Origin: Chloroherpetonaceae bacterium
GTDB taxonomy: Bacteria > Bacteroidota > Chlorobiia > Chlorobiales > Thermochlorobacteraceae
Reading direction: 5' to 3'
NCBI GenBank assembly: GCA_025056565.1
Contig: JANWWA010000008.1
Span: forward strand, 1-64,000
DNA: 64,000 nucleotides
This document shows, one piece after another, positions 34,116 to 42,427 of this stretch. The notes beneath the pieces are model-generated. The model had not been told where the DNA came from, did not search any database, and worked only from the letters and a program-made list of their open reading frames with translations. The position numbers and the translations under genes were made by a program. How positions within the stretch are numbered: the stretch's first letter is position 1; each line of letters begins with the position of its first letter.

Positions 34116-35690
34116 ATGACGGCAACGCTTCAACCCGCATCGCCCATTCGCATCGCCGCAATTGACTTAGGCACCAATTCTTTCCATATGATTATCGTGG
34201 AACTTTTGCCCGATATGAGTTTCACGATGATTGACCGCGCAAAAGAGATGATTCGCATTGGCTCAGGCAGCCTCGCAACCAGACAACTGAGCGAAGCAGC
34301 CATGGAACAAGGAATTGAAACGCTGCTACGCTTTCGGAAGCTGGCTGAGCAGCGCGGAGTGGATACCGACCACATTCTTGCCTTCGCAACCAGTGCCATC
34401 AGAGAAGCCAAAAATGGTCAAGAATTTATGGAGCGGGTGGCGACGCAGGTTGGGATTCGCACGCGCATCATTTCAGGCGAAGAAGAGGGGCGGCTAATTT
34501 ACCTTGCAATTCGACGCGCCATCAACATTGGCAAGCGCAAAGCCTTGATGATAGATGTTGGGGGCGGCTCAGTAGAATTTATGGTGGGCGACGCGCAGCA
34601 GCTATACTTTGTAGAAAGCAAAAAATTAGGCGTCGCGCGCTTGCAGGAACGATTTGTAACCACCGACCCAATTAGCGACCGAGAGTTCAATGCACTGGAA
34701 GGCTACTTGGTAGAGGAGATTCGTCCCGTCGCCAAAGCAGCTAAAGCAATTGGATATGAGTTTGCAATTGCTTCGAGTGGCACCGCAGAAAATATCGCTG
34801 CAATGATTTTGCTCGAAGAGCAAGGTCTGGAGTTTGAAGCACTAAACGGCAGCCGATTTTCACGACGCGGTTTCCTAAAGCTCTATGAAAAATTGCTGGC
34901 AATGCGCTCAGTCGAGCGGCGAGATGTGCCAGGCTTAGACCCTCAACGGGCTGACCTCATTGTTCCCGGCTTGGTGCTCTTCGATGTCGTGATGCGCCTC
35001 TTTGACCTGAAAGAGATTATGATTTCCGAGTATGCATTGCGGGAAGGAATTGTCTTGGATTACTTAGCGCGCCGCTTTGAGCCGCAGCAGACCGAACTGG
35101 AAAGTCCTCGCTTGCGTAGTGTCTTAGAACTAGCACGCCGCTGCCAATGGGACGAAGCACGCTCACGCCATATTGCAAATCTGTCGCTTCAGCTCTTCGA
35201 TCAGCTCCAACCGCTGCATGAGCTTGGCAAAACCGAGCGCGAGCTACTGGAGTATGCAGCGTATTTGCATAACATTGGCTACTTTATTTCCCCATCTGCG
35301 CACCACAAACACAGTCAGTATATCATTCAAAACGCAGGTCTGAAGGGCTTTACGCCCGAAGAAATTCAAGTAATGGCAAATGTGGCGCGCTACCACCGTA
35401 AGTCACCACCCAAAGCAGAGCATACAGCATTTCAGACGCTCTCACCTCGCAACAAGCACATCGTGCGCGTCTTAGCCAGTCTGTTGCGCGTAGCCAATGC
35501 ACTTGACAGAGGGCATCGCCAAAATGTGAAGCAAGTCAAGGTAAAGATAGGTGCCAAAAAAATTGAGCTGCGTCTCCTTGCAACTGCAGACCCTGAGATT
35601 GAAATCTGGGCAGCAACGCAAATGGGCGATATGTTTGAAGCTGTCTTCAATCGCAAGCTGGTCATTACAGTAGATACAGAAATAGACTGA
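34116..35690 (+). CDS. Exopolyphosphatase/GppA phosphatase
   Basis: 524 residues. The actin-like ATPase fold is clear: AAIDLGTNSFHMIIVEL (phosphate 1), AFATSAIREAKN, ISGEEEGRLIYLAI, and the phosphate 2 segment MIDVGGGSVEFM. A C-terminal helical HD-like domain follows (YAAYLHNIGYFISPSAHHKHSQYII), which in GppA/Ppx relatives affects dimerisation and activity. Substrate may be polyphosphate or pppGpp; the sequence does not decide. Cytoplasmic. A hairpin with GC-rich arms follows directly after the stop. Confidence 0.92.
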   Translation: MTATLQPASPIRIAAIDLGTNSFHMIIVELLPDMSFTMIDRAKEMIRIGSGSLATRQLSEAAMEQGIETLLRFRKLAEQRGVDTDHILAFATSAIREAKNGQEFMERVATQVGIRTRIISGEEEGRLIYLAIRRAINIGKRKALMIDVGGGSVEFMVGDAQQLYFVESKKLGVARLQERFVTTDPISDREFNALEGYLVEEIRPVAKAAKAIGYEFAIASSGTAENIAAMILLEEQGLEFEALNGSRFSRRGFLKLYEKLLAMRSVERRDVPGLDPQRADLIVPGLVLFDVVMRLFDLKEIMISEYALREGIVLDYLARRFEPQQTELESPRLRSVLELARRCQWDEARSRHIANLSLQLFDQLQPLHELGKTERELLEYAAYLHNIGYFISPSAHHKHSQYIIQNAGLKGFTPEEIQVMANVARYHRKSPPKAEHTAFQTLSPRNKHIVRVLASLLRVANALDRGHRQNVKQVKVKIGAKKIELRLLATADPEIEIWAATQMGDMFEAVFNRKLVITVDTEID

Positions 35691-35692
35691 AT

Positions 35693-35719
35693 GAGGCGGG
35701 TGGCAACAGCCATAGCCTC
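35693..35719 (+). terminator. Hairpin after ppx/gppA
   Basis: GAGGC/GCCTC outer and TGGC/GCCA inner stems around AACA, with a 3-nt and 2-nt bulge. No T-run. Plausible weak terminator. Confidence 0.4.
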
Positions 35720-35810
35720 CTAACCTATTCAGATGCAGCCTTGGCTTGTAGCCTGATTTCTGCGATATAATTTTTGCTAACTTGCGCCGCCAACGCTAAC
35801 CACGCACGCT

Positions 35811-36986
35811 ATGAAAATCCTCATCGTCGATGACGAAGCTGATTTTGAGACGCTAATGCGAGAGCGCTTTCGCAAGGAACTGGAAGCGGGAGAGTATGAA
35901 TTTCTCTTTGCGCAAAATGGACTGCAAGCCTTACAAAAGTTGCGTGAGCACCCCGATATACGCATTGTCCTAACTGACATTAATATGCCTGAAATGGATG
36001 GACTAACGCTTCTGTCGAAAATTGCGCCCCACAATCCCCTGCTGCGGGTCATCGTCATTTCCGCTTACGGCGATATGAAAAACATTCGCACGGCCATGAA
36101 TCAAGGCGCTGTGGACTTTATCACCAAGCCAGTGGATTTCCGAGACCTCAAGGCAACGGTGGAAAAAGTCGCCTTGCAGGTCAATGCAATGCTGGAAGCG
36201 TGGAATAAAAATGCAGAGCTGGCGGAAGCCAATCGTGTGCTCAGTGAAGCCAATAAGCTCAAAACTGAACTACTGGGAATTGCAGCGCATGACCTGCGCA
36301 ACCCTGTCCAATCTATTCTGGGATTTGCAGAACTCATCAAGGAAATGGCAAAGCAAAATGCAGGTCTGGTGCAAGCGGCCGATTTGCAGAAAATTGAACA
36401 TTGGTCGCAGCGGATTATTCAGTCTTCTCAGCGAATGCTGGGCTTAATTAAAGACTTGTTGGACATGGCTGCCTTAGAAGAAGGACAGATGCGCTTGCGG
36501 TTAGCAACACACGATGTCAGTCAAATTGTCTCGTCAGTAGTGGCGCAAAATCAACCGCTGGCAAGGCAGAAGGCACAAACGATTGAGCTGTCGCTTCAGG
36601 CAGACTGCTACGTGAAGGCCGATTCGATGCGCCTCTATGAGGTTGTAGATAACCTACTCTCCAATGCGATAAAATACTCCCCAAAGGGCAAAACAATTTG
36701 GGTCAGCGTGAAGCAGCATCTGAGAACTGATAGCACTGTGCCTAATTGTGTGCGGATTTCTGTTCGAGATGAAGGACAGGGCTTAACGGAGGACGACAAA
36801 AAGCGACTCTTTGGCAAGTTTCAACGACTGTCTGCGGTGCCAACAAACGGCGAGTGCTCAACAGGGCTGGGACTTGCAATCGTCAAGCGAGTGGTTGAAC
36901 TGCATGGCGGTAAGGTTTGGGCAGAGTCGGAAGGAAAAAATAAAGGCTCGACGTTTTTTGTCGAACTACCCGCATGCGCCTCATAG
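35811..36986 (+). CDS. Receiver-histidine kinase hybrid protein
   Basis: 391 residues. An N-terminal receiver has the acidic pair in LIVDDEAD, phospho-acceptor Asp in VLTDINMPEMDG, and Lys in FITKPVD. A HisKA domain follows with the phosphoacceptor His in GIAAHDLRNPVQSIL, then a HATPase with N box (VVDNLLSNAIKYS), and G1/G2 boxes (RDEGQGL; STGLGLAIVKRVVELHGG). No membrane segment, so a cytoplasmic kinase whose own output may be modulated by its receiver. The partner response regulator is not fixed; the convergent receiver-GGDEF gene is only 48 bases away. Confidence 0.94.
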   Translation: MKILIVDDEADFETLMRERFRKELEAGEYEFLFAQNGLQALQKLREHPDIRIVLTDINMPEMDGLTLLSKIAPHNPLLRVIVISAYGDMKNIRTAMNQGAVDFITKPVDFRDLKATVEKVALQVNAMLEAWNKNAELAEANRVLSEANKLKTELLGIAAHDLRNPVQSILGFAELIKEMAKQNAGLVQAADLQKIEHWSQRIIQSSQRMLGLIKDLLDMAALEEGQMRLRLATHDVSQIVSSVVAQNQPLARQKAQTIELSLQADCYVKADSMRLYEVVDNLLSNAIKYSPKGKTIWVSVKQHLRTDSTVPNCVRISVRDEGQGLTEDDKKRLFGKFQRLSAVPTNGECSTGLGLAIVKRVVELHGGKVWAESEGKNKGSTFFVELPACAS

Positions 36987-37034
36987 TGCTTGCCGGTGCT
37001 GAAGGTGTCATGTTGTGCTCAAAGCAGTATGCAC

Positions 37035-38021
37035 TTAGCTATTGTCGCCACGTGAAGAATCTGCAATCGGGAGGGCAAGGCCACGTTTCTTTGCTTGCTT
37101 ATTGCGATACATGGCCGCATCAGCCAGCTCAATGAGATTGTCGTATCCGCTTTCAGAGCTACTGCTCACGCCAATGGAGAGAGAAAGCTCACATGGGAAT
37201 TGACCTTTTTTGTTAAACGATTCCAGCGCTTGCTGAATGCGCTCAAAAGTAGCCTGAGCTTGGCCCTTGTCTGTCTCTGGCATCACTACAATAAATTCAT
37301 CGCCCCCGTAGCGACCGATAATGTCGGAGGCTCGCAACTGCTGCTTGAGTAAGTCGCTAATGCAAACCAGCGCGAAGTCACCCATTTTGTGTCCATATCG
37401 GTCATTGATGTCTTTGAATTTATCTAAGTCAATCATTGCGACAGAGATGGGGCGCTTGTAGCGCTTAGCGCTGTGAATTTCGTGCTCGAAAAGTTCCGTA
37501 AATCGATGCCGATTGTAGACACCTGTAAGAAAGTCCTTGTTAGCGCGCTCTTCCAATTGTTGCTGAAGCTGGAGATTAAGCATCTCAAACTTATGCTTCT
37601 CCATAACTTGGTCGAGCGTAATATGCAAGGCTTTGTAGTATTCACCCGTCTTGATGACGTAATCTTTTGCACCAGCTTTCATGAGTTCCACCGCAACCGC
37701 TTCTGAGCCTAAGCCAGTGATGACCACAACAGGAATAAAGCGGCTAATGCTCTGAATCCGTCGCAAAATATCTAGTCCCGTCTGGTCAGGCAGGTTGTAG
37801 TCCAGTAAGACGATATCAAAGCGAGAGGGATTTTCCCGAATCCACTCTACACCTTGCTCCCCTGATGCAGCAATTTCAACTTGATAGCGACCCTTGGCTT
37901 GCAGATGACTTTTGACCAAGAAACTGTGGTCAGGGTTATCTTCAATGAGGAGGACTTTGTAGGTCTCCGAGTTCATCATCATAATGAAATTGCGAATGGA
38001 TTCATATCGAGATAACGCCAT
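37035..38021 (-). CDS. Receiver-GGDEF diguanylate cyclase
   Basis: 328 residues from the ATG at 38021 (GGGAG five bases upstream); a TTG at 38033 is a weaker alternative. The N-terminal receiver has LLIEDNPDH, the phospho-Asp in VLLDYNLPDQTG and Lys in YVIKTGE. A short coiled coil precedes the GGDEF domain, with DFLTGVYNRHRF, DLDKFKDINDRYGH and the active loop GRYGGDEF intact, so c-di-GMP synthesis is expected. The inhibitory RxxD motif is not evident. It makes the signal that the HD-GYP enzyme at 777 would degrade. Confidence 0.94.
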   Translation of the reverse strand: MALSRYESIRNFIMMMNSETYKVLLIEDNPDHSFLVKSHLQAKGRYQVEIAASGEQGVEWIRENPSRFDIVLLDYNLPDQTGLDILRRIQSISRFIPVVVITGLGSEAVAVELMKAGAKDYVIKTGEYYKALHITLDQVMEKHKFEMLNLQLQQQLEERANKDFLTGVYNRHRFTELFEHEIHSAKRYKRPISVAMIDLDKFKDINDRYGHKMGDFALVCISDLLKQQLRASDIIGRYGGDEFIVVMPETDKGQAQATFERIQQALESFNKKGQFPCELSLSIGVSSSSESGYDNLIELADAAMYRNKQAKKRGLALPIADSSRGDNS

Positions 38022-38279
38022 AACAACTCCCAAAGCTGCCTAAATAGGCTTGGAGATTCTAAGAAAAATCACAAAGATTACCTAAGCGACCAAGCACACG
38101 GTGAAAGGAACGCTGCCAGCCTCTTAGCCGCTAGCTCAACGAATTGAGTGATGTTAGGGTTATCTCTTTGGGGTGAAGTTAAGAAGTTTTTTGAGAAATA
38201 AAGAAAGCCTGCGCAGGCGCTGGGCAAGTCAATTTTTGACACAATCTTTTGTAGATTTTTTGCATAAACCTGAAAGGCT

Positions 38280-39056
38280 ATGAGCGAACTGGTGATTGCG
38301 GGCAAGTCGTTCCGCTCGCGTTTGCTAGTCGGAACGGCAAGGTATCCGAACCCGCAGACAATGTTAGCCGCAATTGAAGCAAGCGGCGCAGAAGTTGTTA
38401 CGGTCGCCGTGCGTCGTGTGAATGTGCACGACACAGCAGGTGAAAACATTTTGCGATACCTTGAAGAAAAAAATCTTTTTTTCTTGCCCAATACCGCAGG
38501 CTGTTACACTGCCAAAGATGCAGTGCTAACGGCAAAACTGGCACGCGAGGCACTGGGCACCAACTGGATTAAGCTTGAGGTGATTGGTGATGATGAAACG
38601 CTTTTTCCCGATGTGGTGGAGTTGCTGAAAGCTGCAGAGCAGTTGCTAAACGATGGCTTTATCGTAATGGCATACACGAATGATGACCCCGTGACATGCA
38701 AAAAGCTCTACAACTTGGGCTGCCATGCGATTATGCCCTTAGCCTCGCCAATTGGGTCAGGAATGGGCATACGCAATCCATACAACCTGCAAATTATTCG
38801 TGAGCTTTTGCCCGATGTGCCGCTAATCATTGATGCAGGAATTGGCACGGCGTCTGATGCCGCCATCGCAATGGAACTGGGCTACGACGGCGTCTTGCTG
38901 AATACGGCGATTTCACAAGCTCAGCACCCTGTTCAAATGGCAGAAGCCATGAAGTTAGCCGTTCAAGCTGGACGACTAGCGTTTGAAGCAGGGCGAATTC
39001 CAAGAAAGCTCTATGCGACAGCGTCAAGTCCACTGGAAGGCGTAATTGGGCAATGA
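38280..39056 (+). CDS. thiG: Thiazole synthase ThiG
   Basis: 258 residues, normal size. It begins [23 protein letters not shown], and the region [19 protein letters not shown] is a ThiG hallmark. Conserved later segments are [20 protein letters not shown] and [19 protein letters not shown], a phosphate-binding loop. The enzyme builds the thiazole phosphate of thiamine from deoxyxylulose phosphate, ThiS-thiocarboxylate and iminoglycine. AAAGG precedes the ATG; no TPP riboswitch was seen in the 258-base leader. It overlaps tenI by ATGA. Confidence 0.95.
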   Translation: MSELVIAGKSFRSRLLVGTARYPNPQTMLAAIEASGAEVVTVAVRRVNVHDTAGENILRYLEEKNLFFLPNTAGCYTAKDAVLTAKLAREALGTNWIKLEVIGDDETLFPDVVELLKAAEQLLNDGFIVMAYTNDDPVTCKKLYNLGCHAIMPLASPIGSGMGIRNPYNLQIIRELLPDVPLIIDAGIGTASDAAIAMELGYDGVLLNTAISQAQHPVQMAEAMKLAVQAGRLAFEAGRIPRKLYATASSPLEGVIGQ

Positions 39057-39697
39057 AAGCTGTAGGCGGGATGCTACCCAAGCTGCTGTGTATTACTGAC
39101 CGCAGGGTTACACCAAAGCCCTTAGCCGAACAAATTGAGGTGCTTTGCGCAGCGGGGGTGCAGCTTGTGCAAGTGCGGGAAAAAGAGCTGAGGGACCGAG
39201 CACTCTACCACCTTGCTACCACACTACGCACCACCACAGCACGCTACGGCGCAAAGCTGCTCATCAATGACCGTGTAGACATTGCGCTTGCGGTTGAAGC
39301 CGATGGAGTTGTGCTGCCCGAATTAGGACTGCCCGTGCAAGTCGCAAGAAAAATCAAGCCTGAGTGGATAATCGGCCGCAGCGTGCATACCGTAAGGGGA
39401 GCAAAAGAAGCAGAAGACAGCGGTGTAGATTTTATCATCTTCGGTCACATCTTTGAGACGCACTCTAAGCCACTGGCGGCACCCAAAGGGTTAGATGCAC
39501 TGAGAGAAGTGGTCGAAAGTGTCTCTGTGCCTGTGTTTGCAGTGGGCGGTATAACGCCAGAGCGAGCAAAGTTATGTTGGCAAGCAGGGGCGTTTGGCGT
39601 GGCGACGATTTCAAGCTTGATGCAAGCGCAGTGTCCGCAGGCCGTCATGCAAGCCTTTTGGACGGCAATGAAGACCGCAAACAGGCAAACGAATTGA
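39053..39697 (+). CDS. tenI: TenI-type thiazole tautomerase
   Basis: 214 residues of the ThiE/TenI superfamily, translationally coupled to thiG (ATGA). The middle part reads [35 protein letters not shown], where FGHIFET and the SVH segment resemble TenI more than ThiE. The ThiE pyrophosphate-binding GVHLGQ loop is replaced by [11 protein letters not shown]. TenI aromatises the ThiG thiazole tautomer and does not make thiamine phosphate. A true ThiE-like gene follows at once, which supports the assignment. Could still be a divergent ThiE. Confidence 0.72.
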   Translation: MKAVGGMLPKLLCITDRRVTPKPLAEQIEVLCAAGVQLVQVREKELRDRALYHLATTLRTTTARYGAKLLINDRVDIALAVEADGVVLPELGLPVQVARKIKPEWIIGRSVHTVRGAKEAEDSGVDFIIFGHIFETHSKPLAAPKGLDALREVVESVSVPVFAVGGITPERAKLCWQAGAFGVATISSLMQAQCPQAVMQAFWTAMKTANRQTN

Positions 39698-39711
39698 TAC
39701 AACACTCGAGA

Positions 39712-40398
39712 ATGAACCAAACCGAAAAACACCCAATTTCGGGCGTATGTGTCATTACCGACACAGTGGTGCAATCGTGCTGGACACATTTGCAGTTAGC
39801 AGAGCTGGCTATGCGTGGAGGCGCACGCTTGATTCAACTGCGCGACAAAACACTGCCAACAAGAGAGCTGTTTGCGATTGCCGTTGCGTTACGCACACTA
39901 ACGCTAGCGTTTGGTGCACGCTTGATTATCAACGACCGAGTGGATATTGCGTTGGCAGCTGATGCCGATGGCGTGCATCTTGGACAAACAGATTTGCCAA
40001 TTCCAGCCGCACGCAAAATTTTGGGTGAGGGCAAGCTCATTGGCGGCACTGCTTCTACACTGGAAGAGGCTGTAGCCGTCGAAAAAGACGGCGCAGATTA
40101 CATCGGGTTTGGGCATATTTTCCCAACAACCAGCAAAGAGAAGCCATCGCCACCCAAGGGCTTAGAGATGCTGCGTCAAGTTGTAAGGGCAGTGCGAATT
40201 CCTGTCATTGCGATTGGGGGCATTACAGCAGAGAACGCAAGAGAGGTGATAAAAGCAGGAGCAGCTGGTATTGCCGTAATTTCAGCCGTAGCCAAAGCCG
40301 CTTCACCCGAAGCAGCAACAAAAGAACTGGTCAGGCTGTTTGAGCTAAACCAAGAGCAAAACGCTTTGAAGATAGCAGAGCTACCTCAAAAGCGCTGA
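39712..40398 (+). CDS. thiE: Thiamine-phosphate synthase ThiE
   Basis: 228 residues from the ATG at 39712; a longer reading runs back inside tenI and is rejected. It shows the LIQLRDKTL start, the pyrophosphate-binding ADGVHLGQTDLPIPAAR loop, and a VIAIGGITAENAREVIKAGAAGIAVIS end. The phosphate site segment GADYIGFGHIFPTTSK is family-typical. It couples thiazole phosphate with HMP pyrophosphate to thiamine phosphate. It is 14 bases after tenI in the thiG-tenI-thiE operon. Confidence 0.9.
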   Translation: MNQTEKHPISGVCVITDTVVQSCWTHLQLAELAMRGGARLIQLRDKTLPTRELFAIAVALRTLTLAFGARLIINDRVDIALAADADGVHLGQTDLPIPAARKILGEGKLIGGTASTLEEAVAVEKDGADYIGFGHIFPTTSKEKPSPPKGLEMLRQVVRAVRIPVIAIGGITAENAREVIKAGAAGIAVISAVAKAASPEAATKELVRLFELNQEQNALKIAELPQKR

Positions 40399-40491
40399 AC
40401 AATAATGTGAGCGGTTTAGCCCTCGTGTTCTTCAAGGTTAGACTCCATTCAGTCGAGAGAAACTGCAAGTTTGGCAAAAGCTCGTGCAGCC

Positions 40492-40522
40492 TTTGTGTTC
40501 TTTGGAGGGAGGCGTAACTTTG
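40492..40522 (+). promoter_or_regulatory. Bacteroidetes-type promoter of the PASTA gene
   Basis: TTTG (40492-40495), 19 bases, then TAACTTTG (40515-40522): an exact match to TTTG-N19-TAnnTTTG. Start would be near 40530, about 90 bases upstream of the ATG at 40621. Confidence 0.7.
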
Positions 40523-40620
40523 CGCCAGTATGGTATCACAAAATAGCTTGTAGAGCAATGAAACTTTCTTGAGTGGAAAAGCCCGAAAAAATTGATTCTG
40601 AATTTGGGTAACACTGTGTA

Positions 40621-41454
40621 ATGAACCTAATCGTTGAAAAAACGCTCTCTGCGTTTCGTTCCCCTTTTGCAATCAAGCTCTCTATTCTCCTTGCATCGCT
40701 GGTGGCAGCAATTGTGCTACTTGACAAGGTAATTATGCCGCTCTATGTCAAGGGAGGAGAGATTGTGTCCGTGCCGAATGTTGCAGGTAAGTCGTTTGAA
40801 GAAGCAGAGCGTATTCTAAGAGAAGCAGGACTGGTGGCCAAACAAGGCTATGAGCTGTATGACCCCAAGAAAAAACTGGGCACAGTGCTGTCGCAAAATC
40901 CATTGCCTAATTCCAAAGTCAAAGCGGGGCGGAGCGTATATCTCTCCATTAACACAGCGCGACGAGAAAATATCCCAATGCCCGACTTCAAAGGCAGAAC
41001 GCTGACCGATGCAAAACTGACCTTAGAGCGCTTGAACCTAAGGTTAGGCAGAGTAGAGACCGTGCCTGTTACAAAAAAAGAAGAAGATGGGGTCATTTTA
41101 TCGCAGAGCATTGCACCGGGTACCAGCGTGAGCGGCGAAAGTGTCATTAGCTTCAAAGTAGGGCAATTACCAGCAGAAAACGGTGTGCAGCACAGCGTAG
41201 TGCCTGACGTAGTGCAGAAAACCCTAAGTGAAGCCGAAGCAATGATTGTAACAGCAGGCTTTACAATCGGCACCATTCGATACCGTTACTCAGTCTCGCT
41301 TGTGCCAAATACAGTCATCTCGCAATCACCAAAAGCGAGTGAGCTGGCACCATTAGGCAAGCCAGTAGATTTGCTGGTTACGACCAACGACAAAGAGAAG
41401 GAAAAAGAGAATGTGCCTGTAGAAGCAGATGAAGATACAAGCGGTGCACCATAA
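40621..41454 (+). CDS. Membrane-anchored PASTA-domain protein
   Basis: 277 residues. A short cytoplasmic tail and one membrane helix (about 18-40) are followed by three PASTA repeats (about 48-115, 118-185 and 192-258). Each has a VPNVAGKSFEEAERILREAGL-like start and an SQxPxxxxxVxxG pattern. The charged tail is Lys/Glu-rich. In Ser/Thr kinases and penicillin-binding proteins PASTA repeats bind cell-wall muropeptides, but here no kinase or transpeptidase domain is attached. It probably faces the periplasm and may be a wall sensor or scaffold. No partner lies adjacent. Confidence 0.85.
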   Translation: MNLIVEKTLSAFRSPFAIKLSILLASLVAAIVLLDKVIMPLYVKGGEIVSVPNVAGKSFEEAERILREAGLVAKQGYELYDPKKKLGTVLSQNPLPNSKVKAGRSVYLSINTARRENIPMPDFKGRTLTDAKLTLERLNLRLGRVETVPVTKKEEDGVILSQSIAPGTSVSGESVISFKVGQLPAENGVQHSVVPDVVQKTLSEAEAMIVTAGFTIGTIRYRYSVSLVPNTVISQSPKASELAPLGKPVDLLVTTNDKEKEKENVPVEADEDTSGAP

Positions 41455-41498
41455 TCCATCAAATAGCTGAGAGTCCCCAAACTTTGCAAAGCGAATAC

Positions 41499-41534
41499 GA
41501 GCAGAGGACGCCGTAGGGCGTCCTCCACTTGCTC
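41499..41534. terminator. Hairpin between convergent PASTA and DUF4397 genes
   Basis: Perfect 9-bp stem GAGGACGCC/GGCGTCCTC around GTAG (41504-41525), extended by GAGCA/TGCTC outside. No T-run, but the position 45 bases after one stop and 37 before the other fits a bidirectional terminator. Confidence 0.5.
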
Positions 41535-41570
41535 AAGAAGTTTGTCTTCAATGCAACAAAGCCCCGCTGA

Positions 41571-42386
41571 TTATCTATCCGTCAGAAGTGTCAAGCCGAA
41601 TGCGGCAGGTGAGCCGACACGGGTGCTGTCAACTGTGCCGCGTGCCATCACTGTAAAGACGCGCCGGCTACCAATCGCCACATTGGTCAAGCGACCCAGT
41701 GTATCAGCGGCACCAGCACGCAGCACGAAAATGTTGTAAGTGCCCGCATCAACTTGTGCAATGTCGGAGACGGTGCGTGGTGCGATATTAGAAAAGAGCG
41801 TGGTAGCAGCTGCACCAACCCGTTGCGCCACAACATTGACGCTAACAGGGGTAGCAGAAAGCGACATATGTGCTACACGTAGCCCAGCACGACCCGCACG
41901 AATAGCGTTAGCAAAGTTCACCGTGTCCAAAATGTCGGTCAAAATTTTGTCATCGCTAATCACTACGGAAAGCGGAGCAGCATTGCCAACCACAAAGTAA
42001 GTCTTTGCGCCGTCTCTGGGAAATTCATCTGTCGCATCAATGACAGGCTGCACATTGTTGGTAGGGGTCGCACGCGGCGTCGCAGGAAAGATGCGAATGC
42101 GCGTCGGACCGGCACTGACAGGAAAGAAGGCAGAAGCACTCGGAAATGAAATCGTCGCAGGCGTAGCTGTAGGAGAGGTCGCACCCAAGAGCGCAAAGGT
42201 CGTATCGTTGAAGCGATTATTGTTTAAGAGTACATTGACGGCAGGAGCATTCGGTGCAGCATGCACAAACCGCACGGCTGTAAGGGGTGGCAGCTCGTAT
42301 TCGGTAGCCTTGATTCGGCAAGCAGCCGACCACAGTGCGAGACTCGCTATGGTAAGGAACGCTATGAAGATGTTTTTTCTATGCAT
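41571..42386 (-). CDS. DUF4397-type lipoprotein
   Basis: 271 residues. The signal ends in a lipobox-like SAAC (Cys near 23). The mature part has two DUF4397-type beta repeats: VRFVHAAPNAPAVNVLLNN and LRVAHMSLSATPVSVNVVA are the repeated RxxHxxPxAPxV signature. DUF4397 proteins are exported, beta-rich and of unknown role. It is the third gene after susC and susD on the minus strand, 42 bases past susD, so it is probably a surface lipoprotein accompanying the outer-membrane transporter. Confidence 0.85.
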   Translation of the reverse strand: MHRKNIFIAFLTIASLALWSAACRIKATEYELPPLTAVRFVHAAPNAPAVNVLLNNNRFNDTTFALLGATSPTATPATISFPSASAFFPVSAGPTRIRIFPATPRATPTNNVQPVIDATDEFPRDGAKTYFVVGNAAPLSVVISDDKILTDILDTVNFANAIRAGRAGLRVAHMSLSATPVSVNVVAQRVGAAATTLFSNIAPRTVSDIAQVDAGTYNIFVLRAGAADTLGRLTNVAIGSRRVFTVMARGTVDSTRVGSPAAFGLTLLTDR

Positions 42387-42427
42387 TTGTATGTATCAAA
42401 TCGTTTGGGTTAGCGAAAGCCGCTCGC

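Noticed and set aside
38034-38279. TPP riboswitch upstream of thiG
   Set aside because: I searched for the CTGAGA...ACC..TGAACCTGAT-type signature and did not find it.
39574-39711. N-terminal extension of thiE
   Set aside because: It runs inside tenI in another frame and adds no family sequence; ATG at 39712 fits ThiE.
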